This document shows, piece by piece, positions 45,891 to 54,700 of a DNA stretch of 64,000 nt. The notes beneath the pieces are model-generated. The model did no database searches. It was not told the origin of the DNA and worked only from the letters and a program-made list of their open reading frames with translations. How positions within the stretch are numbered: position 1 is the first letter of the stretch; every line of letters starts with the position of its first letter. The stretch is taken from assembly GCA_013298765.1 (NCBI GenBank), contig JAAFJA010000002.1, positions 124,001 through 188,000 of the forward strand. Direction: 5' to 3'. The position numbers and the translations under genes were made by a program. Source of the stretch: Betaproteobacteria bacterium (GTDB lineage: Bacteria > Pseudomonadota > Gammaproteobacteria > Burkholderiales > Casimicrobiaceae).

Positions 45891-46277
45891 ATGAAACATC
45901 TAACTTCCTCATCGCATAGTCTTCGGGCAACTATCACGGCGATCGCCGCCACCGTCATCATCGCAACGCAGAGCGCCGCGCAGATCACCGCGCCTAACGC
46001 CGGAACGATTGGCAAAGCGCCAGCGGGTTTGGGGCAAATCGTTGCCTGTCCGGCAACGATCACGGTGGCTGCAACCAATGCACCGTCGCCCTGGTACCCG
46101 AGCGCCAATCAAATGTCGATCGAAAGTGCATCACTCAGCCAACAGCCGCCCGCAAGCCAACAGATGATTTGTAATTACGTTGCCGGAGTGCTGAAGTGGA
46201 GCATCGGTCGCCCGATTCAACCCTCGTTCAAGTCCTGCCTCCCCACCGGAACGCAGTTCATCTGCACTAAGCCGTAG
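45891..46277 (+). CDS. Small exported protein of unknown function
   Basis: 128 aa from the ATG at 45891 (frame opens at a TTG at 45852). Signal peptide: LRATITAIAATVIIATQSAA with cleavage near AAQ-ITA. The mature part has four Cys (VACPATI, MICNYV, KSCLPTG, FICTKP), suggesting two disulfides in the periplasm or outside. No family recognised. It follows the barrel/repeat-protein pair after the hairpin element and may be unrelated. The upstream 165 bp (45726-45890) has no clear promoter. Confidence 0.6.
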   Translation: MKHLTSSSHSLRATITAIAATVIIATQSAAQITAPNAGTIGKAPAGLGQIVACPATITVAATNAPSPWYPSANQMSIESASLSQQPPASQQMICNYVAGVLKWSIGRPIQPSFKSCLPTGTQFICTKP

Positions 46278-46504
46278 CGCCGTATTGATTCCATGCGGAA
46301 TTGGGTTGCCTCACGGCCCGAGATAGACGGAGATTTGACTGCGCCCCCGTGAAGGAACGAAGTCTCTAAGCGACGTGAAGCCGTCGCCTACGACTTCGGT
46401 TCCGGATCGTAGTAAGCCCGCCGCACCCTAGATGCAGCAAAAGATGTATCGGCACAAGTCGATCGGTAATTGCGCGTCGTAGGAAGTCGCCCCTGCGCGT
46501 AGTG

Positions 46505-47437
46505 TTACGCCGATGCCACCAGCGCGTCGAGTTTTCTTGAATCGGCTGCGAAGAGTCGAATGCCTTCGGCTAGCTTCTCCATCGCCATTGCATCATCGTT
46601 GAGCGAATAGCGGAACGCGGCCTCATCGGTGCGAAGTTTGATGAGCGTGTCTTGTGTGACTTTTACCGGTAACAGCTTCCGATCCACAGGCTCGTTCATT
46701 GATTGCAGTTGGTTCAGCAATTCGGGCGAAATCGTCAGCAAATCGCAGCCCGCGAGCGCGAGTATTTGGCCCACGTTTCGGAAGCTCGCGCCCATGACTT
46801 CGGTTTTGTAACCGTAGTTTTTGAAATAGCTATAGATGTAGCGCACCGATTGCACACCTGGATCGTCTTCAGCGTTGAATTCCTTGCCGTCGCGCTTTTT
46901 GTACCAATCAAGGATGCGGCCAACAAATGGCGAGATCAACGTGATGCCGCCCTCAGCACACGCAGCCGCCTGAACTGGCGAAAAGAGCAGGGTCAGATTG
47001 CAATGAATTCCCTCTTTTTCAAGCGCACTCGCAGCTTGGATGCCTTCCCAGGTGGATGCAATTTTTATGAGAATTCGTTTGCGATCAATGCCCGCGTTTT
47101 CGTAGAGGCGAATGAGTTCGCGCGCCTTTGTGATGGTTGCTTGGGTATCGAACGAGAGCCGTGCATCAACCTCGGTGGAGACGCGACCTGGCACGATCTT
47201 CAGAATTTCCAAGCCGAAGCGAACGAGCACCTGATCAATCACCGCTTCGACGGATTTCTTGGCATGGGCCGCTACCGTTTCCAGGAAGAGCGGCTTGTAC
47301 GCATCCTGCTGCACCGCTTTCAAAATGAGCGACGGGTTCGTGGTGGCATCGCGCGGTGTGTAGGCGCGCATGGCATTGAAATCACCCGTGTCAGCAACGA
47401 CGACCGTAAATTGTTTAAGTTGATCGAGTGTGTTCAT
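46505..47437 (-). CDS. tal: Transaldolase
   Basis: 310 aa pentose-phosphate enzyme exchanging a dihydroxyacetone unit between sedoheptulose-7-P and glyceraldehyde-3-[19 protein letters not shown] is the N-terminal signature and [16 protein letters not shown] carries the Schiff-base Lys. [19 protein letters not shown] and [14 protein letters not shown] also fit. It lies 108 bp after pgi on the same strand, opposite zwf-hexR, so the region concentrates glucose-6-phosphate metabolism. Confidence 0.96.
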   Translation of the reverse strand: MNTLDQLKQFTVVVADTGDFNAMRAYTPRDATTNPSLILKAVQQDAYKPLFLETVAAHAKKSVEAVIDQVLVRFGLEILKIVPGRVSTEVDARLSFDTQATITKARELIRLYENAGIDRKRILIKIASTWEGIQAASALEKEGIHCNLTLLFSPVQAAACAEGGITLISPFVGRILDWYKKRDGKEFNAEDDPGVQSVRYIYSYFKNYGYKTEVMGASFRNVGQILALAGCDLLTISPELLNQLQSMNEPVDRKLLPVKVTQDTLIKLRTDEAAFRYSLNDDAMAMEKLAEGIRLFAADSRKLDALVASA

Positions 47438-47545
47438 GAATCTTCGCCAGTGTGGTTAGCCGGTAAGAAAAATAGTTCTAAGCAGAAATCTCGGCGGTCA
47501 AATCGTGCTTCATTGGTGAGAGCGAAGCACGCAACTCAGATTGTC

Positions 47546-48934
47546 TCAAACTGTTGAGCGCGCCGCGCCGCGACCCCAAGCAAGGATTTCGGCAGTGGAG
47601 GCATCAAACGATGCTTCACCCGACGCACTGGCAACTTGCTTTGCGAGCAACTTCCCGTACTCAACACCAAACTGATCGAACGGATTGATTTCATTGAGGA
47701 GCGCCTCCACAAAGACGCTCGCCTCATAGTGTGCGAGCAATTGGCCGAGCGCGTAAGGAGAAAGCGTGGAGAGGCCGATGAACGTATTTGGTCGCTGGCC
47801 GGTTGTTCGCTTGTGCGCGCCGAGCGGGTCCGAAGCCTCGGGCTCGAGCCCGAATGCGAGCGCGCGCGCTTGCGCGACGGCATTTTCAAAGAGCGCGATT
47901 GCGCCCGGATCTTCGCTTGGCCGGATCGCTATGATGTCGACCGCCGCACCGTCAGGATGCTGATGAAGCCACTGGAAATACGCGTGTTGCGCGGCTGTTC
48001 CCACGGTGCCCCAAATCGCGGCACAAGGATCGGACTTTAGCGCTTCGCCTCGCACGTTTACGCGTTTGCCGTTGCTCTCCATGACGAGCTGCTGCAAATA
48101 TTCCGCGAGCCGACGCAGGCCCCACGCATAGGGCACGATCACCTGACTGGAAAGCCCCAGCGTGTTACGGTTGTATTGGCGCGCAATCGCTGCCAGATAG
48201 GGTGAGCTCTCAAACAGATGGTCTGCAAGCACGCGCTGATCAAGTGCGTGCGCTCCAGCAAGCATCTGATCGACTGGCGCGTTCCCATAGGCTACGCGTA
48301 GCGGCAGATTGATTGATGACCACATCGAATAGCGGCCGCCCACTGATTCAGCAAATGCCGAGATATTGCCGGGCGCGATGCCATAGGCCGCCGCCCGCTC
48401 GGCGTTGGCCGTCGTTGCAAACATGTTTGATGCCGCGTGTGCGCCCAGCCACTTCTTTGCGCGATCTCCGGTGTTCAACGTCTCGAGCGTGGTGAACGAC
48501 TTTGATGCGAGCACGAAGGCAGTGGCGGCAGGGTCGAGATCGTTCGTTGCCTCCTGCCACTCAGCGGGATCCAGCCCCGTGCAAAAGCGAAGCGAAACCC
48601 GAGAGTGCAAGAGAGCGGCACGAAACGCATCATCTGCAAGCCGCAAGCCAAGATCACTGCCACCAATGCCGACATTCACGATGGTGCGAATACCGCGCTG
48701 TGCGATCTGGTCAGCGAGCGCGCGAATTGCGGTGTGGTCAGTGCCGTTTGGCGCGCGTTCGCGCATGTGGGTTGCGGCGCGCCCCTCAGTTACGTTGGTG
48801 ACGTCGCCGCGAGCGAGCGCTTGAAACTGTTTGATTGCGCCATGCGCGGTAAGCGTTTTGCGAGCGGCTGCTAGCGCATCTTCGTTGATGGTCTGCTTCG
48901 CGAAATCGAAGAACAGGGTATCAGTATCTGCCAT
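47546..48934 (-). CDS. pgi: Glucose-6-phosphate isomerase
   Basis: 462 aa, shorter than the 549-aa E. coli enzyme but with the key parts: IRTIVNVGIGGSDLGLRLAD, FVLASKSFTTLETLNT, SVGGRYSMWSSINLPLRVAY (PGI signature), the catalytic Glu region SNGKRVNVRGEALKSD and HAYFQWLHQHPDGAAVDIIA. The deletion relative to E. coli is at the termini and in surface loops. It is divergent from zwf across a 189-bp region holding a HexR-like site, so both may share control. Confidence 0.94.
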   Translation of the reverse strand: MADTDTLFFDFAKQTINEDALAAARKTLTAHGAIKQFQALARGDVTNVTEGRAATHMRERAPNGTDHTAIRALADQIAQRGIRTIVNVGIGGSDLGLRLADDAFRAALLHSRVSLRFCTGLDPAEWQEATNDLDPAATAFVLASKSFTTLETLNTGDRAKKWLGAHAASNMFATTANAERAAAYGIAPGNISAFAESVGGRYSMWSSINLPLRVAYGNAPVDQMLAGAHALDQRVLADHLFESSPYLAAIARQYNRNTLGLSSQVIVPYAWGLRRLAEYLQQLVMESNGKRVNVRGEALKSDPCAAIWGTVGTAAQHAYFQWLHQHPDGAAVDIIAIRPSEDPGAIALFENAVAQARALAFGLEPEASDPLGAHKRTTGQRPNTFIGLSTLSPYALGQLLAHYEASVFVEALLNEINPFDQFGVEYGKLLAKQVASASGEASFDASTAEILAWGRGAARSTV

Positions 48935-49000
48935 AGAGTGACGACTTATTGAGGGCTAGGCGGCACAAAAATAGACATAGCGTTCTTACAAATACTGCGC

Positions 49001-49030
49001 GTCTCGCCCTGTATCAATTTGGGCGAAGCA
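49001..49030. repeat. Interspersed palindrome, copy in pgi-zwf region
   Basis: GTC then TCGCCC (49004-49009), spacer TGTATCAATTT and GGGCGA (49021-49026), then AGC. It lies between the divergent pgi and zwf starts, 30 bp from the HexR-like operator. Confidence 0.5.
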
Positions 49031-49058
49031 TAGAAAGCTAGTTTTTTTATGTTTTCTT

Positions 49059-49073
49059 TGTGGTTTTACTACA
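49059..49073. promoter_or_regulatory. HexR-like operator upstream of zwf
   Basis: TGTGGTTTTACTACA matches the known HexR palindrome TGTARTnnnAYTACA with one deviation (G for A at the fourth base). It is 51 bases before the zwf start and 125 bases before the pgi start, and hexR is encoded just downstream of zwf. HexR is released by 2-keto-3-deoxy-6-phosphogluconate in other proteobacteria. Confidence 0.7.
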
Positions 49074-49123
49074 GATTCTCCGAAACGCTGCTACGATTGC
49101 GCTGAATTCTTCAAAAAAAGATC

Positions 49124-50572
49124 ATGAACGAAACGTTTGACCTAGTAATTTTTGGCGGCACAGGCGATCTCGCGCTGCGCAAACTCTATCCCGCGCTCTA
49201 CCTGGCTGAGACCGACGGCAACCTGCACGCCAGCGGCCGCATCATCGCAGCCGCACGTCAGCAACTTGACGACGCACAGTTTCGCGCAAAGGTGAGCGAA
49301 GCGCTAAAGCGTTTCTTGCCTGAGAAATACGATGAAGCGCTCGCGACCAAGTTTCTTGCGCGACTCACCTATTTCCCGCTCGATGTGAATAACCACGCGC
49401 AGTATGCGCAGATGAAACGTTCGCTCGACGAGCGTGTGAGCCGTACCGTCTTCTATCTCTCCGTCGGCCCGTCGCTCTTCCCTGCAATCATTGGCGGCCT
49501 ACAAGCAGCGGGCTTGAACACGCCGGAAACGCGAATCGTGCTCGAAAAGCCGCTCGGTCGTGATCTCAAAAGTTCGCGTGAAATTAACGAAGTAGTGCTC
49601 AAAGCATTTGCCGAATCGCAGGTGTATCGCATCGATCATTACCTCGGTAAGGAAACGGTTCAAAACTTGTTGGCGCTGCGGTTTGGTAACACGCTGCTTG
49701 AGCCGCTTTGGAATCGAACCTGGGTGCGCGATGTGCAAATCACCATCGCCGAAACGGTGGGTGTGGAAACGCGCGGCGAGTTCTATGACAACACGGGCGC
49801 ATTCCGCGATATGGTGCAAAACCATATGCTCAATTTGCTTTGCATCGTCGCGATGGAGCCGCCGTCGAGCCTTGATCCGGATGCGGTGCGCGATGAGAAA
49901 TTGCAGGTAGTGCGTAGCTTGAAGCCGTGGACCGCTGAGTCGCTTCGTGAACACATTGTGCGCGGCCAATACCGCGGCGGAACGCTCGCCGGGCAATCGG
50001 TGCCCGCGTACGCAAGCGAGGAGGGCGTACCGAAGGATTCGATCACTGAGACTTACGTCGCGCTTCGTGCAGAAATCGCGAACTGGCGCTGGGCCGGTGT
50101 GCCATTCTTCCTACGCACGGGCAAGCGCATGGCAGAGCGCCGCGCGGAAGTCGTGATCAACTTCAAAGCGCCGCCGCATTCAATCTTCCCGGGTGCGTTG
50201 AATCCCAATCGCATGGTGATCACGCTGCAGCCCGATGAAAACGTGCGCCTTTACACCATGGCCAAAGCCCCAGGCGACGGCATGCGCGTGCGCGAAGTTC
50301 ATCTTGATCTTGATTTCAAAGATTTCTTCCGCGAGCGTCGACAAGATGCCTACGAGCGCTTGCTGCTCGACGTATTGCGCGGCAACCCCACGCTCTTTAT
50401 GCGTAACGACGAAGCGGATGCCGCCTGGCGCTGGGTGCAGCCCGTGCTCGATCATTGGCAACACGAAGCCATTGCGCCCATCGGCTATACCGCGGGCACC
50501 TGGGGCCCGCCAGCCGCAAGCCGCCTCACCGCGAAAGAGGGCACGGCTTGGCACGAAGAAACCAGCGTTTAG
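49124..50572 (+). CDS. zwf: Glucose-6-phosphate 1-dehydrogenase
   Basis: 482 aa; oxidises glucose-6-P to 6-phosphogluconolactone with NADP, feeding the pentose-phosphate and Entner-Doudoroff routes. VIFGGTGDLALRKLYPALY binds the cofactor; VYRIDHYLGKETVQNLLALR is the active-site signature with the catalytic His pair; GVPFFLRTGKRMAERRAEVV is conserved in the C-terminal domain. The next gene is its regulator HexR, 40 bases downstream. A phosphogluconolactonase gene is not in the window. Confidence 0.97.
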   Translation: MNETFDLVIFGGTGDLALRKLYPALYLAETDGNLHASGRIIAAARQQLDDAQFRAKVSEALKRFLPEKYDEALATKFLARLTYFPLDVNNHAQYAQMKRSLDERVSRTVFYLSVGPSLFPAIIGGLQAAGLNTPETRIVLEKPLGRDLKSSREINEVVLKAFAESQVYRIDHYLGKETVQNLLALRFGNTLLEPLWNRTWVRDVQITIAETVGVETRGEFYDNTGAFRDMVQNHMLNLLCIVAMEPPSSLDPDAVRDEKLQVVRSLKPWTAESLREHIVRGQYRGGTLAGQSVPAYASEEGVPKDSITETYVALRAEIANWRWAGVPFFLRTGKRMAERRAEVVINFKAPPHSIFPGALNPNRMVITLQPDENVRLYTMAKAPGDGMRVREVHLDLDFKDFFRERRQDAYERLLLDVLRGNPTLFMRNDEADAAWRWVQPVLDHWQHEAIAPIGYTAGTWGPPAASRLTAKEGTAWHEETSV

Positions 50573-50612
50573 CCACGCGCGCTAATCACACATAAAACCA
50601 AGGAGGATCGCG

Positions 50613-51560
50613 ATGAAGAGTCCCGCCAAAATCAAGGTGGTCGAAGCCAAAGAAAGTTCGCACGAGGGCGACGCGCTCTTATCGCGCATCACTGCAGTTC
50701 GGCTCAATCTCCGTCCGAGCGAGCAGCGCGTTGCGAGCTTCGTGTTGGGCCAACCCAACCGTGTAGCGCACATGGCAATTGCCGAACTCGCCGAGGCCGT
50801 TGGCGTCACCGATCCCACGATCGCCCGCTTTTGCCAGGGGCTCGGCTTCACGGGGTTCAAAGCGTTCAAGGTAGCGCTCGCGAAAAGCCTCGCCACGGGT
50901 GTGCCCTATGTGCATACCGACGTCTCTCCGCAAGACGCAGCGCCCGAAGTCATCGCGAAAGTGTTTGATCGCTCGATCGCCACCCTGATTTCGATTCGCA
51001 ACCAAGTCGATCCCAAACTCTTCGAGCGCGCAACCGATGCGCTTGCACGCGCCCGAAGAATTGAGTTCTACGGCGTCGGCAACTCAGGCATCGTTGCGCT
51101 TGATGCGCAACACAAATTTTTCTTGATGGGCATGCACACGGTCGCCTATAACGATCCGCATTGGCAAGTGCAATCCGCAGCGCTTCTCACCAGTGAAGAC
51201 GTCGTCGTCGCGATTTCGCGCACCGGCCGCACGCGTGACATGATCCAAACCTGTGAACTCGCGCAACGCGCAGGCGCGACCGTGATCGCGGTGACCGCAC
51301 GCGCATCGCTCCTAGCAAAACTAGCCGACATCGCACTCGCCGTAGACGTTGAAGAAGACCCAGACGTCTATTCGCCCATGGTCGGTCGCCTCGCCCAACT
51401 CGCACTGGTCGACGCGCTATCCGTCTCCGTCGCCCTAAAGCTCGGCCCAGAATTGCAAGAGACGTTGCGCAAAGCCAAAGAAACGCTTGTCGCAAAACGG
51501 GAGAAAGAGGGTGAGATGCTTACGCCGCTGACGTTTGCTGCACGGTCGAGGTGGGTGTAG
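50613..51560 (+). CDS. hexR: HexR, RpiR/MurR-family transcriptional regulator
   Basis: 315 aa with a strong AAGGAGG site. The N-terminal helix-turn-helix (residues about 25-95, MAIAELAEAVGVTDPTIARF then CQGLGFTGFKAFKVAL) and a C-terminal SIS sugar-phosphate domain (about 125-260, RIEFYGVGNSGIVALDAQHK and VVVAISRTGRTRDMIQ) match HexR. Its position after zwf and the operator between zwf and pgi support control of glucose metabolism, probably with autoregulation through zwf-hexR co-transcription. A tail of about 25 residues (KREKEGEMLTPLTFAARS) follows the SIS domain. Confidence 0.93.
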   Translation: MKSPAKIKVVEAKESSHEGDALLSRITAVRLNLRPSEQRVASFVLGQPNRVAHMAIAELAEAVGVTDPTIARFCQGLGFTGFKAFKVALAKSLATGVPYVHTDVSPQDAAPEVIAKVFDRSIATLISIRNQVDPKLFERATDALARARRIEFYGVGNSGIVALDAQHKFFLMGMHTVAYNDPHWQVQSAALLTSEDVVVAISRTGRTRDMIQTCELAQRAGATVIAVTARASLLAKLADIALAVDVEEDPDVYSPMVGRLAQLALVDALSVSVALKLGPELQETLRKAKETLVAKREKEGEMLTPLTFAARSRWV

Positions 51561-51791
51561 GCATAGCTGCGGAACGTCACATCAAATGCAAGGATTGCAT
51601 TCGGGTTCGCTTTTGTAGAGACTATGCTGCCGCCTAACGCTTGTGCCGCATCGAGCAGTACGCAGAGCGAGAGAAATCGAGGATTTCGATTGTTTCTAAG
51701 CATGCGGAAAAGAAGGTCGGTCTTGTTTGAAGTGCGTAAAGTTTTCGTAACTCCTCGCCATCGATGTCACTTTTTTTTGGAGCGCCTGGGA

Positions 51792-54700
51792 ATGTCGGTA
51801 TGGGGTTTGTCGTGTGATTGGAGCGAGAGATGCCTGCAGCGCTATTTCCTCGTTGGCGTTGCGCTTGCTTTGACTTTAGTTGGAGCCGCCACCGCTCAGC
51901 AACGTTCGGTGTTCGTAGCAGAGCGATTTGATCGTGAGGCTCAGTGGGAGCAGCGAACTCGCAAGTCCTTCGGCACCTACGGTGAAGCGTTCGAATGGCT
52001 GAGTGCCGAATCGGCTAAGCCAACCGCGTATACACGCTCTGTATCGCCTGGTATCGTTTTCTATCAACGACTACTTAATCCGTATCAGACAGTAATTTCG
52101 AAGGACTTCTTCGGGCACAGCGACTATTACCCGACCAACACGCAAACTGTCCAATGCCAGAGCGGAGTGCCGCCGAGCCTTCAGTCCGCAGTCGTCAATG
52201 GGCATCACGCAGTGCTTGACACTAACGATAACGCTCTCGCGAAGCTAAATTCGTCCAGCGTTGTTGTGGCCGCGACAGCAAACTGTATCTATAACGCTTT
52301 GCACGAGCTTGGACCTGGGATCAACGGTCCGTACGACAACCACTGGGTAATGTTGCTCTATCCGTTGGTGGTTATCGATGAAATGGTTGCGAATGAAACT
52401 ATCCTGCCTAGCAAGACGTTGACTTGTGGCGGGGGGACTCCACCAACCCAAGGTAACCCGATCCGAATCGCGATTGATAGCAAATCCGAGGGGCAAACTG
52501 ACCTACCTAGTACTGGCTCTGCACTGTGGCCACGTCGCGTGTACGAGTCGGCGTCTGTGCACGGAGGCATGTTCGGGGAGCGTTGGCATTCTGATTATGG
52601 TCAACGTTTGTTTTTTCGCCCTAACGTGACGGATGATGTCACTGTCTTCCGCCCGAACGGCGCAGCGTTTCGCTTTTTCCGTTCGGGCGCGGCTTTCCTG
52701 TCTGATCCCGACATAACGGACCGGTTGATACAGCTCAAAGATGCCAATGGTGTTACGACAGGATGGCGATATGTCGAAGACCTAACGGACTCCACTGAAA
52801 CGTATGACTCGGCGGGCCGTTTGCTTTCAATTAAGTCGCGGTCTGGCTATCTGAGAACGCTCTCGTACAACGCGCTTGGACGGCTTCAGTCGGTAACTGA
52901 TTCGCATGGTCGCGCGATTTCGTTCGCATTTCATGGGCCGCACCCCGTGACGAAGAAATCGTACGTAGCAAGTATTACGGCGCCAGACGGGTCGGTTGTG
53001 TCGTATGAATACGATGCAGATGGCAACCTAGCACGGGTCTCACTTCCCGGTGGCGCAACTCGATACTATGTCTTTAATGAGGCAGCAAACACTCAGAATT
53101 CGCATCAACCTAACGCTATGACCGGCATCGTTGACGAGAACGGAGTTCGGTATGCGACTTTCGGATATGACAACTATCAACGCGCGATCAGCACCGAAAA
53201 CGCTGGCGGAGTGAACCGGTTTTTATCGGCACCATTTGGCAGCTCGACCACCGTGACCGACCCCTTAGGGACGCAACGGGAGTTTGTTTTTAGCTCACTG
53301 TACGGTGCCGCTAAGACAGCGAGCGTCTCCCAACCTTGCCCCTCTTGCGGTGGCACGCAATCGCAAGCCACGACCTACGACGCTAACGGCAACGTCGCCT
53401 CACGCACCGATTTCAACAGCAAAAAGTCTTGTTACGCCTACGATCTCAGTCGTAACTTAGAAACCGCGCGCGTTGAAGGGCTCGACGCCTCCGCCGATTG
53501 CGCGACGGAGCTTACGAAGAGCATTACCGCCTTCACCGCTGCCGATCAGAAGAAAGTACAAACGATCTGGCACCCCACCTACCGCCTGCCCACCAAGATC
53601 ACCGAGCCCGCCGCCGCTTTGACCGTCGGCGGCACGCCGGGCACGAAGGTGACAGACTTCACCTACGACGCGAACGGCAACATGCTCACGCGCACCGTCA
53701 CCGCGCCGCGAAACGATGGCAGCGGCACGACTGAGATTCGCACCTGGACCTACATCTACAACGCGCTCGGTCAAGTGTTAACGGCGAGAGACCCGCTGAA
53801 CCGCACGACGACGACCACGTATTACGCCGCGACCGATACCGCCGTCCCGCCGAAATTCACGATGGGCGACGTACAAACGATCAGCAACGCGGCGAACCAT
53901 GTCGTGACGATGAACGAGTACGACAAAAACGGTCGCTTGTTGAAGATGACGGACGCCAACGGGTTGGTCACCACGATGACCTATCACCCGCGCGGCTGGA
54001 TGACGAGTCGCGCAGTGAGCAACGGAACGAATACTGAGACGACCTTCTACGTTTACGACAACGTCGGCCAGTTAACCCGCGTCGTCCTCCCCGATCAAAG
54101 CAACTTGTTCTACGCCTACGACGACGCGCATCGCTTGGTCGGGATGTCCGATCAGCTTGTTGGCGCATCCCCCGCGCCTAACGGGGCATTGATAGTAAAA
54201 CAAGTCAATTTGAGCGGTAATAAATTGATTTATACCCTCGACAATATGGGCAATCGGATCAAAGAGCAGCATTACGATCCGAGCGGTGCGCTGCAAAAGC
54301 AAAAGCAGCGCGCGATTGATGCGCTGAATCGCTTGAAGCAAGACATTGGCGGCAGTGCCTATGCGAGCGCTGCGCCTTCGGGTGCGCCCGTGCTTGATGC
54401 GTCTGTGTCCGGCGCTCCAAGCAACGCCGCGATCACGCAATACGGCTACGACAACAACGGCAACGTGACGAGCACCACCGATCCGCTCGGTCGCATCACG
54501 CAGAATCAATACGACGCCCTGAATCGCTTGACGCAGGTCATCGATCCGCAAAACGGCGCCACAAAACCCACGATCTACACGTACGACGCGTCAAACAACT
54601 TAACGCAGGTGACCGACCCACAAGGCCTGCAAACCAAATACACCTACAACGGTCACGGGAACCTGATCAAACAGGAAAGCCCAGACACGGGCACGACGCA

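Noticed and set aside
46703-47557. 284-codon plus-strand frame opposite tal
   Set aside because: It is antisense to a clear transaldolase and has no family features; high GC third positions keep it open.
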